Positions 42,191 to 54,700 of a DNA stretch of 64,000 nt are shown piece after piece. How positions within the stretch are numbered: position 1 is the first letter of the stretch; each line of letters starts with the position of its first letter. The notes under the pieces are model-generated. The model was not told where the DNA came from. It worked only from the letters and a program-made list of their open reading frames with translations, and ran no database searches. A program made the translations under genes and the position numbers. Source of the DNA: SIAJ01 sp963773845 (GTDB taxonomy: Bacteria > Planctomycetota > Planctomycetia > Gemmatales > Gemmataceae); contig CAVZCU010000012.1 in the NCBI GenBank assembly GCA_963773845.1, positions 434,001 through 498,000 of the forward strand, read 5' to 3'.

Positions 42191-42317
42191 CGCTCGCCCG
42201 GATGTTGGTCTAATCCTACTTTAAGACAGCCGAGAAAAAAAGGCAACAGGACTTCGACGACCGGCTCGATCAACCCGATTCCTTTGGAGCGGTGCCGCCC
42301 ACCCCATCTCAAACGAA

Positions 42318-42331
42318 TTTGACATGTCAAA
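42318..42331. promoter_or_regulatory. Perfect 14-bp palindrome upstream of leuA leader
   Basis: TTTGACATGTCAAA is a perfect dyad in the divergent region between leuA and the Cdd1-like gene. It might be an operator for either; no regulator is known for it here. Confidence 0.3.
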
Positions 42332-42446
42332 CATCACTTCCCGGGCCGAAACCATTTTCGACCTCGAACAAAACATTCGAAATCCGGACAAAAGCTCTTT
42401 ACAAACCGCGATGCGAAAATAGGTGATGGCTTTTGGGGAAATCGCG

Positions 42447-42725
42447 ATGACCAACGATCAATGCACCGATCTCGAAGAACTGCCGAATGTTGGCCGATCG
42501 ATTGCGGGGGATTTGCGGTTAATCGGCATCAGCAAGCCCAGACAACTGCGGGGTCGCGACCCATATAAGCTGTACAAGCGACTTTGTCGCATCACCGGCA
42601 AGCGACAGGATCCCTGCGTGTTAGACACCTTTATTTCCGTCGTCCGTTTCATGGACGGCGAGCCGGCCCGCCCGTGGTGGCACTACACGGCGGAGCGGAA
42701 GCGGGCAATCGGCGGATCGAGCTAA
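42447..42725 (+). CDS. Cdd1-type helix-hairpin-helix protein
   Basis: 92 residues from ATG 42447, with GGGGA upstream; an in-frame ATG at 42426 would add seven residues. The pattern 'LEELPNVGRSIAGDLRLIGI', 'QLRGRDPYKLYKRLCRITGK', 'QDPCVLDTFISVVRFMDGEP', 'ARPWWHYTAERK' matches the 'pathogenicity locus' (Cdd1) family, with an HhH motif suggesting nucleic-acid binding. Function unknown. It is divergent from leuA and its 3' end faces the kinase operon. Confidence 0.85.
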   Translation: MTNDQCTDLEELPNVGRSIAGDLRLIGISKPRQLRGRDPYKLYKRLCRITGKRQDPCVLDTFISVVRFMDGEPARPWWHYTAERKRAIGGSS

Positions 42726-42795
42726 GAATCGGCCGGCCGAAATGGACCGAAATCGCTGGTCGCTTGCGCTTTCGGTCTCGGCCCGAAGCGGGCGA

Positions 42796-45700
42796 TCACT
42801 GGCCCAATTCCTTGATCCGTATGTTGCGGAACTTGGCCTGTCCGCGGAAGCTCTGCAACCCGATGCGGCCCGTCTTCCGGTCGAGGTCCGCTTCGGTCGG
42901 GCCCTTCTCCTTCAGGGTGAGCTTGCTGCGGTCGATCTTGGACAGGTCGACGTCGTTGACCAGTTCGCCGTTCACGCGCACCCGGACTCGGGTGCCGACG
43001 GCCTCGATCTCCATGGTGTTCCAGTCGCCCGCCGGCTTGATGGGCGGCGGGTCCTTTGGGTCAACCCAGTGATCGGCGGAGTTGGAGTAAATGATGGCGC
43101 CCGTTTGCGGCCGAAGTTTCGGATCATTGCGAATCTGCACCTCCAGCTTGGCCCCATGCTCTCCGGTCCTGCCGGTGACGGCCCGGAAGGTTACGCCGCT
43201 ATTGGTGTGCGTCGGCAAGGTCCGGAGAAATTGAAATTCGAGCCGGAGGTTGAAATCGGAATAGTTCTTCTTGGTCAAGAGCCATTGCAGCGACCCAGGG
43301 GTATCGCCGGTGGTGAGGATGTGTCCGTCGGCATCAACAGTGAACGACGATGGATGCGTCGACTCCCAGCCGGTGAGATCCTTGCCGTTGAAAAGGGGGA
43401 CGAAGCCGACTTCGGGCGGCGGGGTAATCTGGTCGAACCTGACTTCGCCGCGCAACAGCCCCTTCAGGGTCGGCATCATCGCCTCTGCCCAGACGTCATA
43501 GCCGCGTGGGCTGAGGTGCAAATAGTCGGGCATGACATCTTTGCTGAGCGAGCCATCGTCCTGAAGAAGCTTCGGTCCGATGTCCAAGTATTTCACTGTT
43601 TTGCCCCCATCATCGAGCCTGGCGATGATCGAGTTAACCTCAGATAACTTCCGACGAATCGGAGTGCCTGGTTTCTCTCCGCGTGGAAAGATGCCGAGCA
43701 AAAGGACCTTTGTACCGGGCGACGTTTCCAGGATGGCCCGGACGAGCCTCTGGATGTCACCGGCGATCTGCTCGGCGCTATCGCGAACCGAACTGTTAGT
43801 GCCGATCATCAGCACCGCGACTTTCGGACGAATGCCGGGCAACAACTTGCCCTCGACGAGACGGACCAGCAGGTCTCCCGTCTGGGCCCCGCGGATCCCA
43901 AAGTTGGCTGCATTGAGCGGCTCGATGTGTTTTTTCCAAGCGTCCTGACCGTCCCAGCCGTGCGTGATCGAATCGCCCAGGAAGATGACTTCCGGCGCGG
44001 ATTTGGCCAACTCCTTGATCTGAATGTTGCGGAAATGTATTGTCCCGTTCAACCGCTGAAACCCAATGCGACCACTCTTCCGCTTCAGACCGGGGAAATT
44101 TCCGCCGCGAGCGATCGCATCATCCAGGCTCCCATCTAGTATCAGGGCACCGTTCAGGCGTACCTTTAAGGCCTGGCCGCGCAATTCGACCTCCATCTGG
44201 TTCCATTCGCCGGCTGGCTTCTGCTTGCCAATGGGATCGGAAGAAATGACTACCTGCGGACCGAGACCGCAAATCGTGGTCCCCGTTTTCAAACCGGCCA
44301 GTGGGTTATCCGCGCTGCCAAAGATTTCGACTTGCACGTGAGACGATAATGGCTTTGCCCCCTTCCGAGCGGGTACTCGATCCCCTGGAAAGGCGCGAAG
44401 GCCAAACCCAGAATTGACGAGCGGCGACTCGGCCAGGAAATCGAACCGGACGACGCAATCGCCAAAGGACTTTTCGGACAGCAAATAGCTATCTGTCTCT
44501 GCCCGGCCAATGGAGCTGGTGACGATTGCCCCATCCTTGACCTTCCAGTTCTCGTTGTCGCCGCTCTCAACCAACCATCCGCTTAGGTCCTTGCCGTTGA
44601 ACAGGGGGACGAAGCCGTCCGCCGCGTGCGGCAACTCCTTCACCTCGACCCGCCGGACCTTGACCAGACCGCGGATGTATTGCAGGGCGAGGTGGCCGCG
44701 GGCATAGTGATGATCCGGGTCCGTATAGTCGGCCGCCGGTAACCCGTTCACTCGCGTCGTGATTCGGCCGCCTCTGGCTTCGATTTCCAGGGTGAACCAC
44801 TCGCCGGCTGCCGCCAGTTTACGCTCCTGCCGGTGGCCAAGAACGGCCCCCCCGCCCGGCGGGGCGACGATCAGCCCGCCCGTTTGGTTCGTGTCCCGGG
44901 CCTCGCAGTTCATTTGCACCTCGTACCCGCCCTCGTGGCCTGACACGCCTTTTGGAGTGAACGGTTGGAAGCGGACGCACGCGCCGCTGTCGGCCGTGGC
45001 GTCGAGCATCGCCTCGACCCGGAGCCGGAAGTCGGCATAGTCGCCACGAGTGGTCATTAGGTAACACCGCTCCTTCGGGTCGAACCCCGCTCGGCCGGCG
45101 ACGATGGCGCCCTCTTCAACCCGCCAATCCGCCTTGCTCCCCGTCGTCGCGTTCCACCCTGTCAGATCTTTGCCGTTGAATAAGGGTGTCCATCCATTGT
45201 CCGGAGGCGGCGGGGGCGGTTCCTTCGGCGTAATGTCCTTCACCTTGATCCCCGGGCTACGGCCGCCGGTCACTGTCAGAAGCATGCGCTTGACGATCGT
45301 CTTGCCACGCTTCACGACAAGGACGTGTTCGCCGGGCTTCAACTCCACCGGATGGGCTAGTGCCTCCGGCGAGATCGGCTCGTCGTCCATGAAAAAGCTC
45401 AGGCTCTTATCGCTCAGGTCCACGTCGGTCAGTTCGATCGTCACCTTCACCTTGTCGGACTTGGTGAAGAACACAATCCCGCCGAGCGCCGTCAATCCCC
45501 CGACCAGCAGCACGCCAAAGAGCACGAACACCCAGCGTGGCGTGCGAGCTTTGTGCACGGCTCGCTCGATGATCGCTGCCGTCTCCTCCTTGCGATCCGC
45601 GGCAACCGCGGCGAAGATGTCGGCCAGCCGGCGGGTGTCCGTTCCCATCGATGAGTCGCCATCCGCTTGCGTCTTTTCGACTTTGCCTGTGTCCGCTGTG

Positions 45701-46886
45701 GAGCTGGCCGGGGAACGCAACACCGCTTCGACGGCGGCGGCAAATTCCTTCATCGAGGCGAAGCGGGCCTTCGGGTCCTTGGCCATCGCGCGCATGCAGG
45801 CGGCTTCCAGTCGTGGGTCCAGGCCCGGGCGATGCGTTGACGGCGGTTCCGGCTCGACATGCAGAATCTGGCCGATGACCTCCATCATCGTCCCAGAGAA
45901 TGGCCGACGGCCGGCGAGCATCTCATAAAGCATGACCCCCAGGGCATACTGATCGGACGCCGGGCCGACCGCCTTGGTGTCGCCACGCGCCTGCTCCGGC
46001 GACATGTAGGCTGGTGTGCCCATGATCATGCCGTCGCGAGTCGTCTGGGCGTCGCCCATTCGCGGGCGCGCGCCAGGCCGAAATCGGTGACAACGACTTC
46101 CTTGCGATCGCGATCGAACATCACGTTCGCCGGCTTGAGATCGCGATGCACGATCCCCTTCTTGTGGGCGGCGTCGAGTCCCAAAGCGAGCTTGCGGACG
46201 ATGACCGCGGCTTGCTTTTCCGGCAACGGCGTCGAACGGCCCTTGAGCACGGCGGCGAGCGACTGACCGGGGACGAAGCCCATCACAATGTACGGGTTGC
46301 CATCCTCTTCTCCGACTTCGTGGACCGGGCAGATGTTCGGATGGTGCAAAGCCGCCGCCGCACGAGCCTCGCGGAGGAAGCGCTGACGCTCCTCGGGTGT
46401 GCCGACCGCGGAGGGAAGCGGAACCTTGATGGCGACATCGCGGCCAAGCTGTGGATCCTTGGCGCGATAAACGCGGCCGAATGCTCCGGATCCAAGCAGG
46501 CCGCTAATCGGAAAGCGGCCGATCCGCTTGGGCACCGGCAGCTCTTCGGACGCCTTGGACGTGCCGGAGCGGACGCTTTCACTGGAAACAGACGTCTCGC
46601 CGGCCGCACGGACCTGACCGGCCTCGGCAAGGGCCGAAATGACTGCATCGGGCTGGTCGGGGAATCGTTCGCGATAGGAGGCTGGCTCCACGGCGTCTCC
46701 CGCCTTGCGGAGCATTTCGATCTCGACCCCGATGAGGGCGCGGAGCAGGCTGACCTGGGCCGGGCCGGAGGCCTTGGCGACGAAGTCTTCGATGCGTGGC
46801 TTTTGGCCCGCTTGCCAGGCGGCTTCGAAACGGTCGCAGGCAGCATCAATCCGGCGGGCCAGCGACAGGTCTTGGGCGGGTTTCAT
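42796..46886 (-). CDS. Ser/Thr kinase fused to three DUF1080 domains and an SGNH hydrolase (one frameshift)
   Basis: Starts at ATG 46886 (MKPAQDLSLARRIDAACDRF) after GGGAG; ~1,363 residues when joined. The kinase has a Gly loop GLLGSGAFGRVYRA, VAIKVP, HRDLKPANV, DFGLA and TPAYMSPEQARG. The frame breaks right after DFGLAR (46060-46070), and MGDAQTTRDG continues. A membrane span (WVFVLFGVLLVGGLTALGGI, ~450-473) and a PEGA-like module ('VELKPGEHVLVVKRGKTIVK') follow. Next come DUF1080 #1 (WTPLFNGKDLTGW) and #2 (FVPLFNGKDLSGW), an SGNH/GDSL hydrolase ('VIFLGDSITHGW', 'LMIGTN', 'DYLHLSPRGYDVWA') and DUF1080 #3. The extracytoplasmic part may bind or cleave glycans and signal to the kinase; this is inference. 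It is the last gene of a three-kinase array. Confidence 0.85.
45854..46268. repeat. Near-identical 415-bp tract shared with 50585-50998 (copy 1)
   Basis: The first 213 bases are identical at the nucleotide level to 50585-50797. After a one-base indel, about 200 more bases match exactly. The tract covers the kinase catalytic and activation segments; flanking kinase sequence is more diverged and the fused domains differ, as expected from recent duplication or gene conversion. Confidence 0.9.
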
Positions 46887-47046
46887 GCGGAGTCTCCCAG
46901 CGAAATCGGCGAGCTGGGCCCGCCAGTCTGTCCGTATATGCCGACCGGCCGGTGTTTCCCGACACGACCGGCGAAAAAATCCCACCAAGCCACTTGATCG
47001 AGCGACTACCTGCACACCGCCGGGACTCGTCGGCGGGCCGGATGAC

Positions 47047-50000
47047 CTATTTCCGCAGCTCCTTGATACGGACGTTGCGGAATTCGACATCCGACTTCTG
47101 GTTTTGTTGCAGACCAATTCCGCCCTTTGTCCGCGTCAGGCCTGGAACGGTTGCGAGTTTGCCACCGGCCGAATCAAGGTCGGCATCGATTGTCTGCACA
47201 CCGTTGATCCAGACTTCGATGTGCCGGCCCTTCAGTCGAACCCGCACGGCATTCCAGTCGCCACGCTTGATGGGCGGGACTGTTTTGCGGCGGAACACAT
47301 TCCAAATCGACCCCGTTGCGTTGAGCGGCCCGGAGTTGAACGAGTCGTCATCGATAATCTGAAGTTCCATCTGGTCTTTTCCTGAAGCTGGGCCGGTTGG
47401 ATCGCAACGGAGGAAGACCCCGCTTCCCGCTACTGCTGCGAGTCGGTATTGCAGCTCGAGTTCGAAGTCTTCGTACTCGGCCTCGGTCACCAAGAATCCG
47501 CCGCCCGGCGCTGGCGAGCCGAGCAGTCGCCCGTCGGCCCAAGTCCACTTCGGCGCGCCGACGGCCTTCCAGCCGGTCAGATCCTTGCCGTTGAATAGGG
47601 GGACGAAGCCCTGTTCCGCGGGCGGAGTCAGTTCCTTGATTCGGATGTTGCGGAATGTTACATCGTCTCTCAACAATGCGCCATGGAGTTGGAACGCGAG
47701 CAATCCTTCGTTGGCCATGGTTGGGAAATCGTCATCGACGAGCGTGGAGCCATTGACCACGATCTTGACGCGTTTTCCGTTCACCGTGACGTGGTAATCG
47801 TTGAACTCGCCTGGCTTATAGACCTTTCGGACAATCGCTTCTGGCGCCTGCTTCTTCCAACCGCCGTCGCCCTCGCCATATAGGCCGCCCAAACCATTGA
47901 TGGCGTCGATCTCGACTTGCGGACCGGCGATGCGATATTCTGCTTCGTCGTTAATCCGGCTGCGGATTTGAACGCCGCTGTTGCCTGTGCCATTGTGGAG
48001 CTTCACCTGGAACTTGAGTTCGAAGTTCTTGTATGGCTTCTTTGCCCACAGGAACGAATTACGTTTGTGATCCGCGGGGAGATGGCCCACAAGATCGTCG
48101 CCATCGAGTTTCCAGGCCCCTGGCAAGCCCTTCCAGCCGGCCAAGTCCTTGCCGTTGAAGAGGGGGACGAAGCCTTGCTCGGCCGGCGGGGCGAGTTCCC
48201 GGATCTCGACATTCCGGAATCTCACCGAGCCGGCCTGCTTCTGCAACCCGATTGGGCCGGTGCGGCGCGTGAACCCGGGCCGCTCGCCCTTCTTCCCGCC
48301 GGCTTTATCGGTCAGCCGGTCCAGGTCCGCGTCGACGGTCACAGTCCCGTTCAGCGTCGCCTTCAGCTTCCGCCCAACGAGTTCGACGATCAAGTCGTTC
48401 CACTCCCCCCGGGCCCGCAGCGGGGCGGCCCGGTCGGATGCGAACTGGGACAGTCCCCCGGACCGCAGCGTCGGGTTGTTCCCGATAAGCTTGGCGATGA
48501 ACGGATCGGTCTCGTCGCAGAACGTGATTTCAGCCTGAGTGTCGAAGGCCGGGTCGCAGCGGATCGCGACCCCGCTGTCGGCCCCGACCTCCGTGGCGTA
48601 CTGCAGTCGCAGCACGAAATCGGTGTAGTCTTTCTCGGTCACAAGCCAGCCTCTCCTCTCGCCGGGCTTGTCGTACCCCGGGGCGTCGATTTGGAGGCAG
48701 GCACCCGTGACCGAGTAACCGCCCTTGACCCCGACCTCTTTCCACCCAGTCAGGTCCTTGCCGTTGAAGAGCGGGACGAAGCCCAGTTCCGCAGCCGGGG
48801 CCAATTCTTTGATCCGTAAGTTGCGATAGGACACTTGACCAGCGTGAGCTTGGAGGCCGATATGACCGCGACGCGCGAAATTCTTAGGCGCGATCGTATG
48901 GTTGGCTCCTGGCCGGGTCGCCGAGGACGTTCCGTCAGGATTCTTGTCGGCTTCCGTCCACCGGTCGAGGTCAATCTCATTGACCTTCTCGCCGTTCATC
49001 TCCACCGTGACAATGCGCCCCTTCGCGGTGATGCGGACCTTATTCCAGTCATCGTTCTTGGCATTCTCCTTCAATGGGGCCTGGAAGTAGCAGAAAGCAC
49101 CGACAGATTCTTTGTCGATCCCTCGGCCGGGGGCGTGAATCTGCACCTCGACGCGGTTCGAGTCCTTGGTACTATCGCGGAGAAAGATCCCACTGTTCCC
49201 CGTTGACATGTACTCCAGTTCCAGGATGAAGTCGCCGTAGCGATTGATCGTCCAAATGTCGAAGCCTTCCTTGTCCGTCAGACGTCGGACAATCGTTCCG
49301 CCTGTGATCTCCCAGCCGCCAAGAACAGGCTGCCCGTTGGTGGACTGCCATCCGGTGAAATCCTTGCCGTTGAACAGGGGGACGAAGCCCTCTTCCGCTG
49401 CGGGCGGGAGCTTTTTGATCTCAATCTTTCGGAATTCGATGACTGTCTGAGGCCCGTGCTGTTGCAGCGCAATGCGGCCCGATGTGTAAGTCTTTTCGCG
49501 ATCCACATAGTCAGCGGTCTTCATGCCGTTGACCTTGATCTCAATATGGTTCCCTCGAACCAGAATCTCGAAAGTGATCCACTGGCCGAACTCGTACGGA
49601 AGGACTTGGTCTCGTTGCAGAGTTCGTCCGGGCACGCCGTCAACGAGCAGGCCGCCGAATCGCGTCTTATCGATCTTCGCGTTGTAGGCCCCGAGCCAAT
49701 TCGGCGTCTTTTCAGGGAACGTTGGGCCGAACGGTGCCCGAAAGCAGACTCCGCTACTTCCGTTAATCAGGCGAGCCTCCATTCGCAGATGAAAGTCCCG
49801 GTAGTCGTCGCGTACTGTGTAAAGGTGGCTGACGCCGGCGCCCTTCCCGCCCGAACCGACAAGTAACCCATTCTCAACCCGCCAGTTGCCGGGCTGCGAT
49901 GAATGAGTTTGCCACCCACTGAGGTTCTTTCCGTTGAACAGAGGGACAAAACCGTCATCCTTAGGCGGATCGACTGGTGGCAGCACCTCTGGCGGCGGAG

Positions 50001-51616
50001 TAATGTCCTTCGTCTTGATGCCCGGGCTCCATCCTCCAGAGACGGTGAGTAGCATTCGCTTGATGATCGTCTTGCCTCGCTTGACCGTGAACACGTGGTC
50101 GCCGCGTTTCAATTCGACCGGCTTGGCAAGGACGTCCGCCGAAACGGGCTCTTCATCCAAGAAAAACGTCAGTGATTTGTCGTTCAGGTCCACATCCTTG
50201 ATCACGACGGTCAGGTCGACTTGAGCTTTGCTTGGTCGGATGATGAAGACGACACTGGGGACGACAACTGACATGACGCCCAAGAACGCGATTGCAATCT
50301 TCATCCACGTCGGCGTCCGGTGCTTGCGGATCGCCTTCTCAACCGCCTGCTCGGTGAACGCAAAGACCTCGGCGATTCTCTGAGTTTCCGTGGCTCCCTT
50401 CGCCGTTTCTGCGGATGCGCTCGCGGTCCGCGAAGCCGGCGCTTCGCTCGCGAACGCGAGCAAGGCATCGGCGAGTTCCCGCATCGATGTGAATCGTGCC
50501 GCCGGATCCTTGGCCATCGCCTTCAGGCAAATGGCTTCCAGCCGCGGGTCCAGGCCGGGGCGATGTGTGGACGGCGGTTCTGGTTCGACATGCAGAATCT
50601 GGCCGATGACCTCCATCATCGTCCCAGAGAATGGCCGACGGCCGGCGAGCATCTCATAAAGCATGACCCCCAGGGCATACTGATCGGACGCCGGGCCGAC
50701 CGCCTTGGTGTCGCCACGCGCCTGCTCCGGCGACATGTAGGCTGGTGTGCCCATGATCATGCCGTCGCGAGTCGTCTGGGCGTCGCCCATTCGCGGGGCG
50801 CGCCAGGCCGAAATCGGTGACAACGACTTCCTTGCGATCGCGATCGAACATCACGTTCGCCGGCTTGAGATCGCGATGCACGATCCCCTTCTTGTGGGCG
50901 GCGTCGAGTCCCAAAGCGAGCTTGCGGACGATGACCGCGGCTTGCTTTTCCGGCAACGGCGTCGAACGGCCCTTGAGCACGGCGGCGAGCGACTGACCTG
51001 GGACAAAGCCCATGACGATGTATGGGGTGCCGTCTTCCACCCCGACTTCGTGGACCGGGCAGATGTTGGGGTGGTGCAGTGCAGCCGCCGCACGAGCCTC
51101 GCGAAGGAAGCGCTCGCGTTCGGGTGTTGACGCAACCGCGGAGGGAAGCGGAACCTTGATGGCCACGTCGCGGCCAAGCTGCGGATCCTTGGCGCGATAA
51201 ACGCGGCCGAACGCTCCGGATCCAAGCAGGCCGCTAATCGGAAAGCGGCCGATCCGCTTGGGCACCGGCGGCTCTTCGGACGCCTTGGACGTGCCGGAGC
51301 GGACGCTTTCTCTGGAAACGGATGTCTCGCCGGCCGCCCGAGCCCGGCTGGCCTCGGCGAACGCCGAAGTGATCGCATCCGCTTGGTCGGGGAATCGTTC
51401 GCGATAGGAGGCTGGCTCCACGGCGTCTCCCGCCTTGCGGAGCATTTCGATCTCGACCCCGATGAGGGCGCGGAGCAGGCTGACCTGGGCGGGGCCGGAG
51501 GCCTTGGCGACGAAGTCTTCGATGCGTGGCTTTTGGCCCGCTTGCCAGGCGGCTTCGAAACGGTCGCACGCGGAATCAATCCGGCGGGCTAGCGACAGGT
51601 CTTGGGCGGGCTGCAT
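47047..51616 (-). CDS. Ser/Thr kinase fused to five DUF1080 domains (one frameshift)
   Basis: ATG 51616 (MQPAQDLSLARRIDSACDRF) after GGGAG; ~1,520 residues when joined. The kinase half is highly similar to the downstream paralog: GLLGSGAFGRVYRA, VAIKVP, HRDLKPANV, DFGLA, TPAYMSPEQARG. The frame break again lies directly after DFGLAR (50795-50805). A membrane span ('MKIAIAFLGVMSVVVPSVVF'), a PEGA-like module and five DUF1080 domains follow, each opening with a FVPLFNGK(D/N)xxGW signature (FVPLFNGKNLSGW, FVPLFNGKDFTGW, FVPLFNGKDLTGW, FVPLFNGKDLAGW, FVPLFNGKDLTGW) and closing with xxIxELxP. This is a strikingly long tandem DUF1080 array on a kinase. The ligand is unknown; polysaccharide sensing is a hypothesis. 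Confidence 0.85.
50585..50998. repeat. Near-identical 415-bp tract shared with 45854-46268 (copy 2)
   Basis: Second copy of the kinase-core tract; see 45854-46268. The two copies differ by a single indel inside the GC-rich run after the DFGLAR codons, with no substitution that I can see in the compared stretch. Confidence 0.9.
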
Positions 51617-51728
51617 AATGAATCTCCCTAAGCGAGACCGGACGGATGAGACCTTGTCTACCGTATATGCCAATCGACGGTCATCTCCCGACACGCGGCG
51701 GGGAAAAACCTTCAAGTTTAACCCCGCC

Positions 51729-54700
51729 TCACCGCTTGATCTTGCAATTTGGCAGCGACTTCTGGAATACTTGAACTGCGTCGTCTGTGACCTTGGTCCT
51801 GGTCAGATCGAGGAATGTCAAGCTTCTCAACCGGGCCAGATCTTTCAACGCCATGTCGTCGATCGAGTTGCCGGCCAGGTTCAAGGTCGTGACGCTGGAC
51901 AACTCGGCAATCGGAGCTATGCGGCTGTTCGTAAGGCCGGTGTCCGCCAATTCCAGCCGTTGGATCCCGAATAACTTTTTCAGGTGCATCCAGCCTTCAT
52001 CCGGGATAGTGGACTTGTTGAGCACCAGGAATTCAAATGAATTCGCTTTGCCGAGTTGCTCGAATAGCACGACACTCGGCTTCTTTCCTTCCAGGGTAAT
52101 TCCCCTAAGGGCCACCGGTGACGCTGGAAGTTCGCTCAGCTTGCCGGCCGGCTTGTCGCGATCGCGCAAGGCAATTGTGCCACCTAAATCGAGTGCTTGT
52201 TCGATGGCCAGGTCGGAAGGCGAGCGATAGTCGGGAATCACGTTGGTTCGCGGCAGCGCCCGCCGCAGCTCACGAAGAACTGATCGCGAGACCCTCGACC
52301 CTTCGAGGTTGAGCGATTCGAGCCAGATCATCTGCCGCAAGTCGGGGAGGGCCGAATCGGTCACGCGTGAGTTCCAGAGTGTGAGCGACTTGAGGTTTTT
52401 GATCCCCAGCAGTCGGTGGACCCCGGCGTCGGTCACGCCGCAGTTAATCAGGGCCAGCTCGTAAATCGACTTCAGAGGCTCGAGCGCCGCCAAACCCTTG
52501 TCGGTCACGCTGGTCGCATCCAGTCCCAACCGGCGCAGGGCTTTCAGGCCGGCGAGGTGCTTGAGACCATCGTCGGAGATTGCCGCCCGATTAAGATTGA
52601 GGCCAGCCAGTTTCTTCAACTGACCGATTTCTTTGAGGGAGTCATTGGTCAATTTCGATGCAGTGATGCCAAGTGACTCGAGTTCCTTGAGCCCGCGGAG
52701 GTGGGCTACCCCTGTGTCGGTCACTTCGGGCCCCCACAGCGAAAGCTCGCGCAATGTCGCGATCTTGCCAATTGCTTCCAGACCGGCATCGTTGACTTCG
52801 GTCCCGATTATGAGCCGCTCCAACGGCGAGTCATGAAGATCGGCGAGTCCGGCGCCCGTAACATGATTCCGGGCTATGTACAAAGCCTGGAGGTGCGGCA
52901 AGCCCGCAAGGTGTTTCAGACCCGCGTCGGTCACTTCGGTGCCATCGAGTTGCAGACTCAGCAGGTTCTTCTGGGGCTGAAGTCGTCGGAGCCCGGCGTC
53001 CGTGACTTGGCTGTCGACCAGCCACATATCGACGACGGTATCGATGCGCGCAATCACTGCGAGGTCGTCATCCGATGCGATCCGCGGCGGAAAACCAACC
53101 GCGACGATTTGAAACGCGGCTGGCAATTGCGCGACGACCGAGATGGGAGCCAGGTAGAGGTACTCATCGGCCTTGCGAGGCAGGGCGGCATCCGCATCAA
53201 TGACCCGTACGTTTCCGCCTTTGCGGATAATGTATGTGGCAACTTGCCTCTGAATGCCGCTCGGCACGGATTCCCGCTTGTTCTTGGCCGGCGCCTTTTT
53301 CTCGGTACCAATTGCCGGCACCGGTCCTGAGTCTTGCTTCACTTCGACTGTGCCGCCGCCTTCCTTGTGGACAACGAAGATCATCGTGCGAACTACTATA
53401 TCGCCGCGCTTCACGACCAGCTTGTGCTCGCCTTCCGTCAACTGCACGGGGGCGGCCAGCGCCTCGGCCGAAATGGGCCGGTCGTCCAGGAAAAAGCTCA
53501 GCGAGTGATCGGCCAGCTCCCGTTGCGTAATGGGAATCTTGACGGTGACCGTCGCGGGACGGGTGCCCAGGACGAGGACACCCGCGATCGCCACTACGGC
53601 AATTCCGCCGAAAATGACAAGCCAGCGCCTCAGGGGCACGCTGGAAGTGCGAACGGCCTCTTCGACGGCGGCTTCGGTCTCTGCGTGCGCATCCTCGACG
53701 AATGCGGAAACCATTTCCTCGAATGGCGCAGGTTCAACGATCGGCGCCGGAGCTGGGACCGGCATCGCCCCGGGCACCGGCGTCGCCATGGGCACCGGCT
53801 CCGTTTCCGCATTTGCAGCCAAATACTCCCCCAAGGCGTCAGCCAACTCGCGCATTGTGGCGAATCGCGCCGCCGTGTCCGCCCCGATCGCCAGCCGGCA
53901 GATTGATTCCAAATGGGGATCGGATGGAGTTTGGCCGCCGACCTGCGTCGACATCGCTTGCAGGATGCGTCCGAGATCGGCGACATTCGTCGCCGCGTCG
54001 GCCGGGGTCGGGCTATCGAGGGAGGGCCAGCAAAGGTCGATGACCACGTCCTTGCGGGCACGGTCGAATAACACGTTGGCCAGCGTCAAGTCGCGGTGAA
54101 ACAGCCCTGTCTTGTGAGCGGCTTCCAGTGCCAGCGCCAGTTTTCGGCAGATGATCGCCGCTTGCTTTGTTGGCAACGGGCCCTTGCGGCCGTTGAGAAG
54201 GTCCGCGAGCGATTGTCCAGGGAGGACTTCGGTGACCATGAACGGGATTCCATCCGCTTCGCCGACCTGGTGGACTGCGCTGATGTTGGGATGGTGCAGG
54301 GCGGCCGCGGCTCTGGATTCGCGTAAGAGGCGGGCCCGATCATCCGGACTTCGGACGGCTTCGGGAACCGGAACCTTGATGGCCACGACTCGGCCGAGTT
54401 GCGGATCGATTGCTCGGTAGACGCGGGCGAACCGCCGCGAACTGAGCAACCCGGAGACCTCAAAAGGGCCGACACATGCCGGGATGTCCGGTTCGCTCGG
54501 GAATTCGGTGGTCTCGGTATCCGGAGCCGGTTCCGCGACACCGGCGCGGTCGCGCACGACATTCGTGTCGCTTGATGCACGTCGGCGGTCCCTGTCGGCG
54601 AACGCCGACTCGACGGCGGCGGCATCTGACGAGAACCGATCGCGGTACGCCCCAATCGCCACGTCTTCTCCAGCCCGCCGCCGAAGTTCGACTTCCACCG

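Noticed and set aside
41287..42213. 308-codon plus-strand frame opposite leuA
   Set aside because: Shadow of a strongly conserved gene; also overlaps the attenuator.
42124..42330. 68-codon minus-strand ORF upstream of leuA
   Set aside because: It overlaps the better-supported leucine leader peptide in another frame and has no family match.
46055..46075. Programmed frameshifting in the kinases
   Set aside because: The two paralogs would need shifts in opposite directions at the same site; sequencing error fits both.
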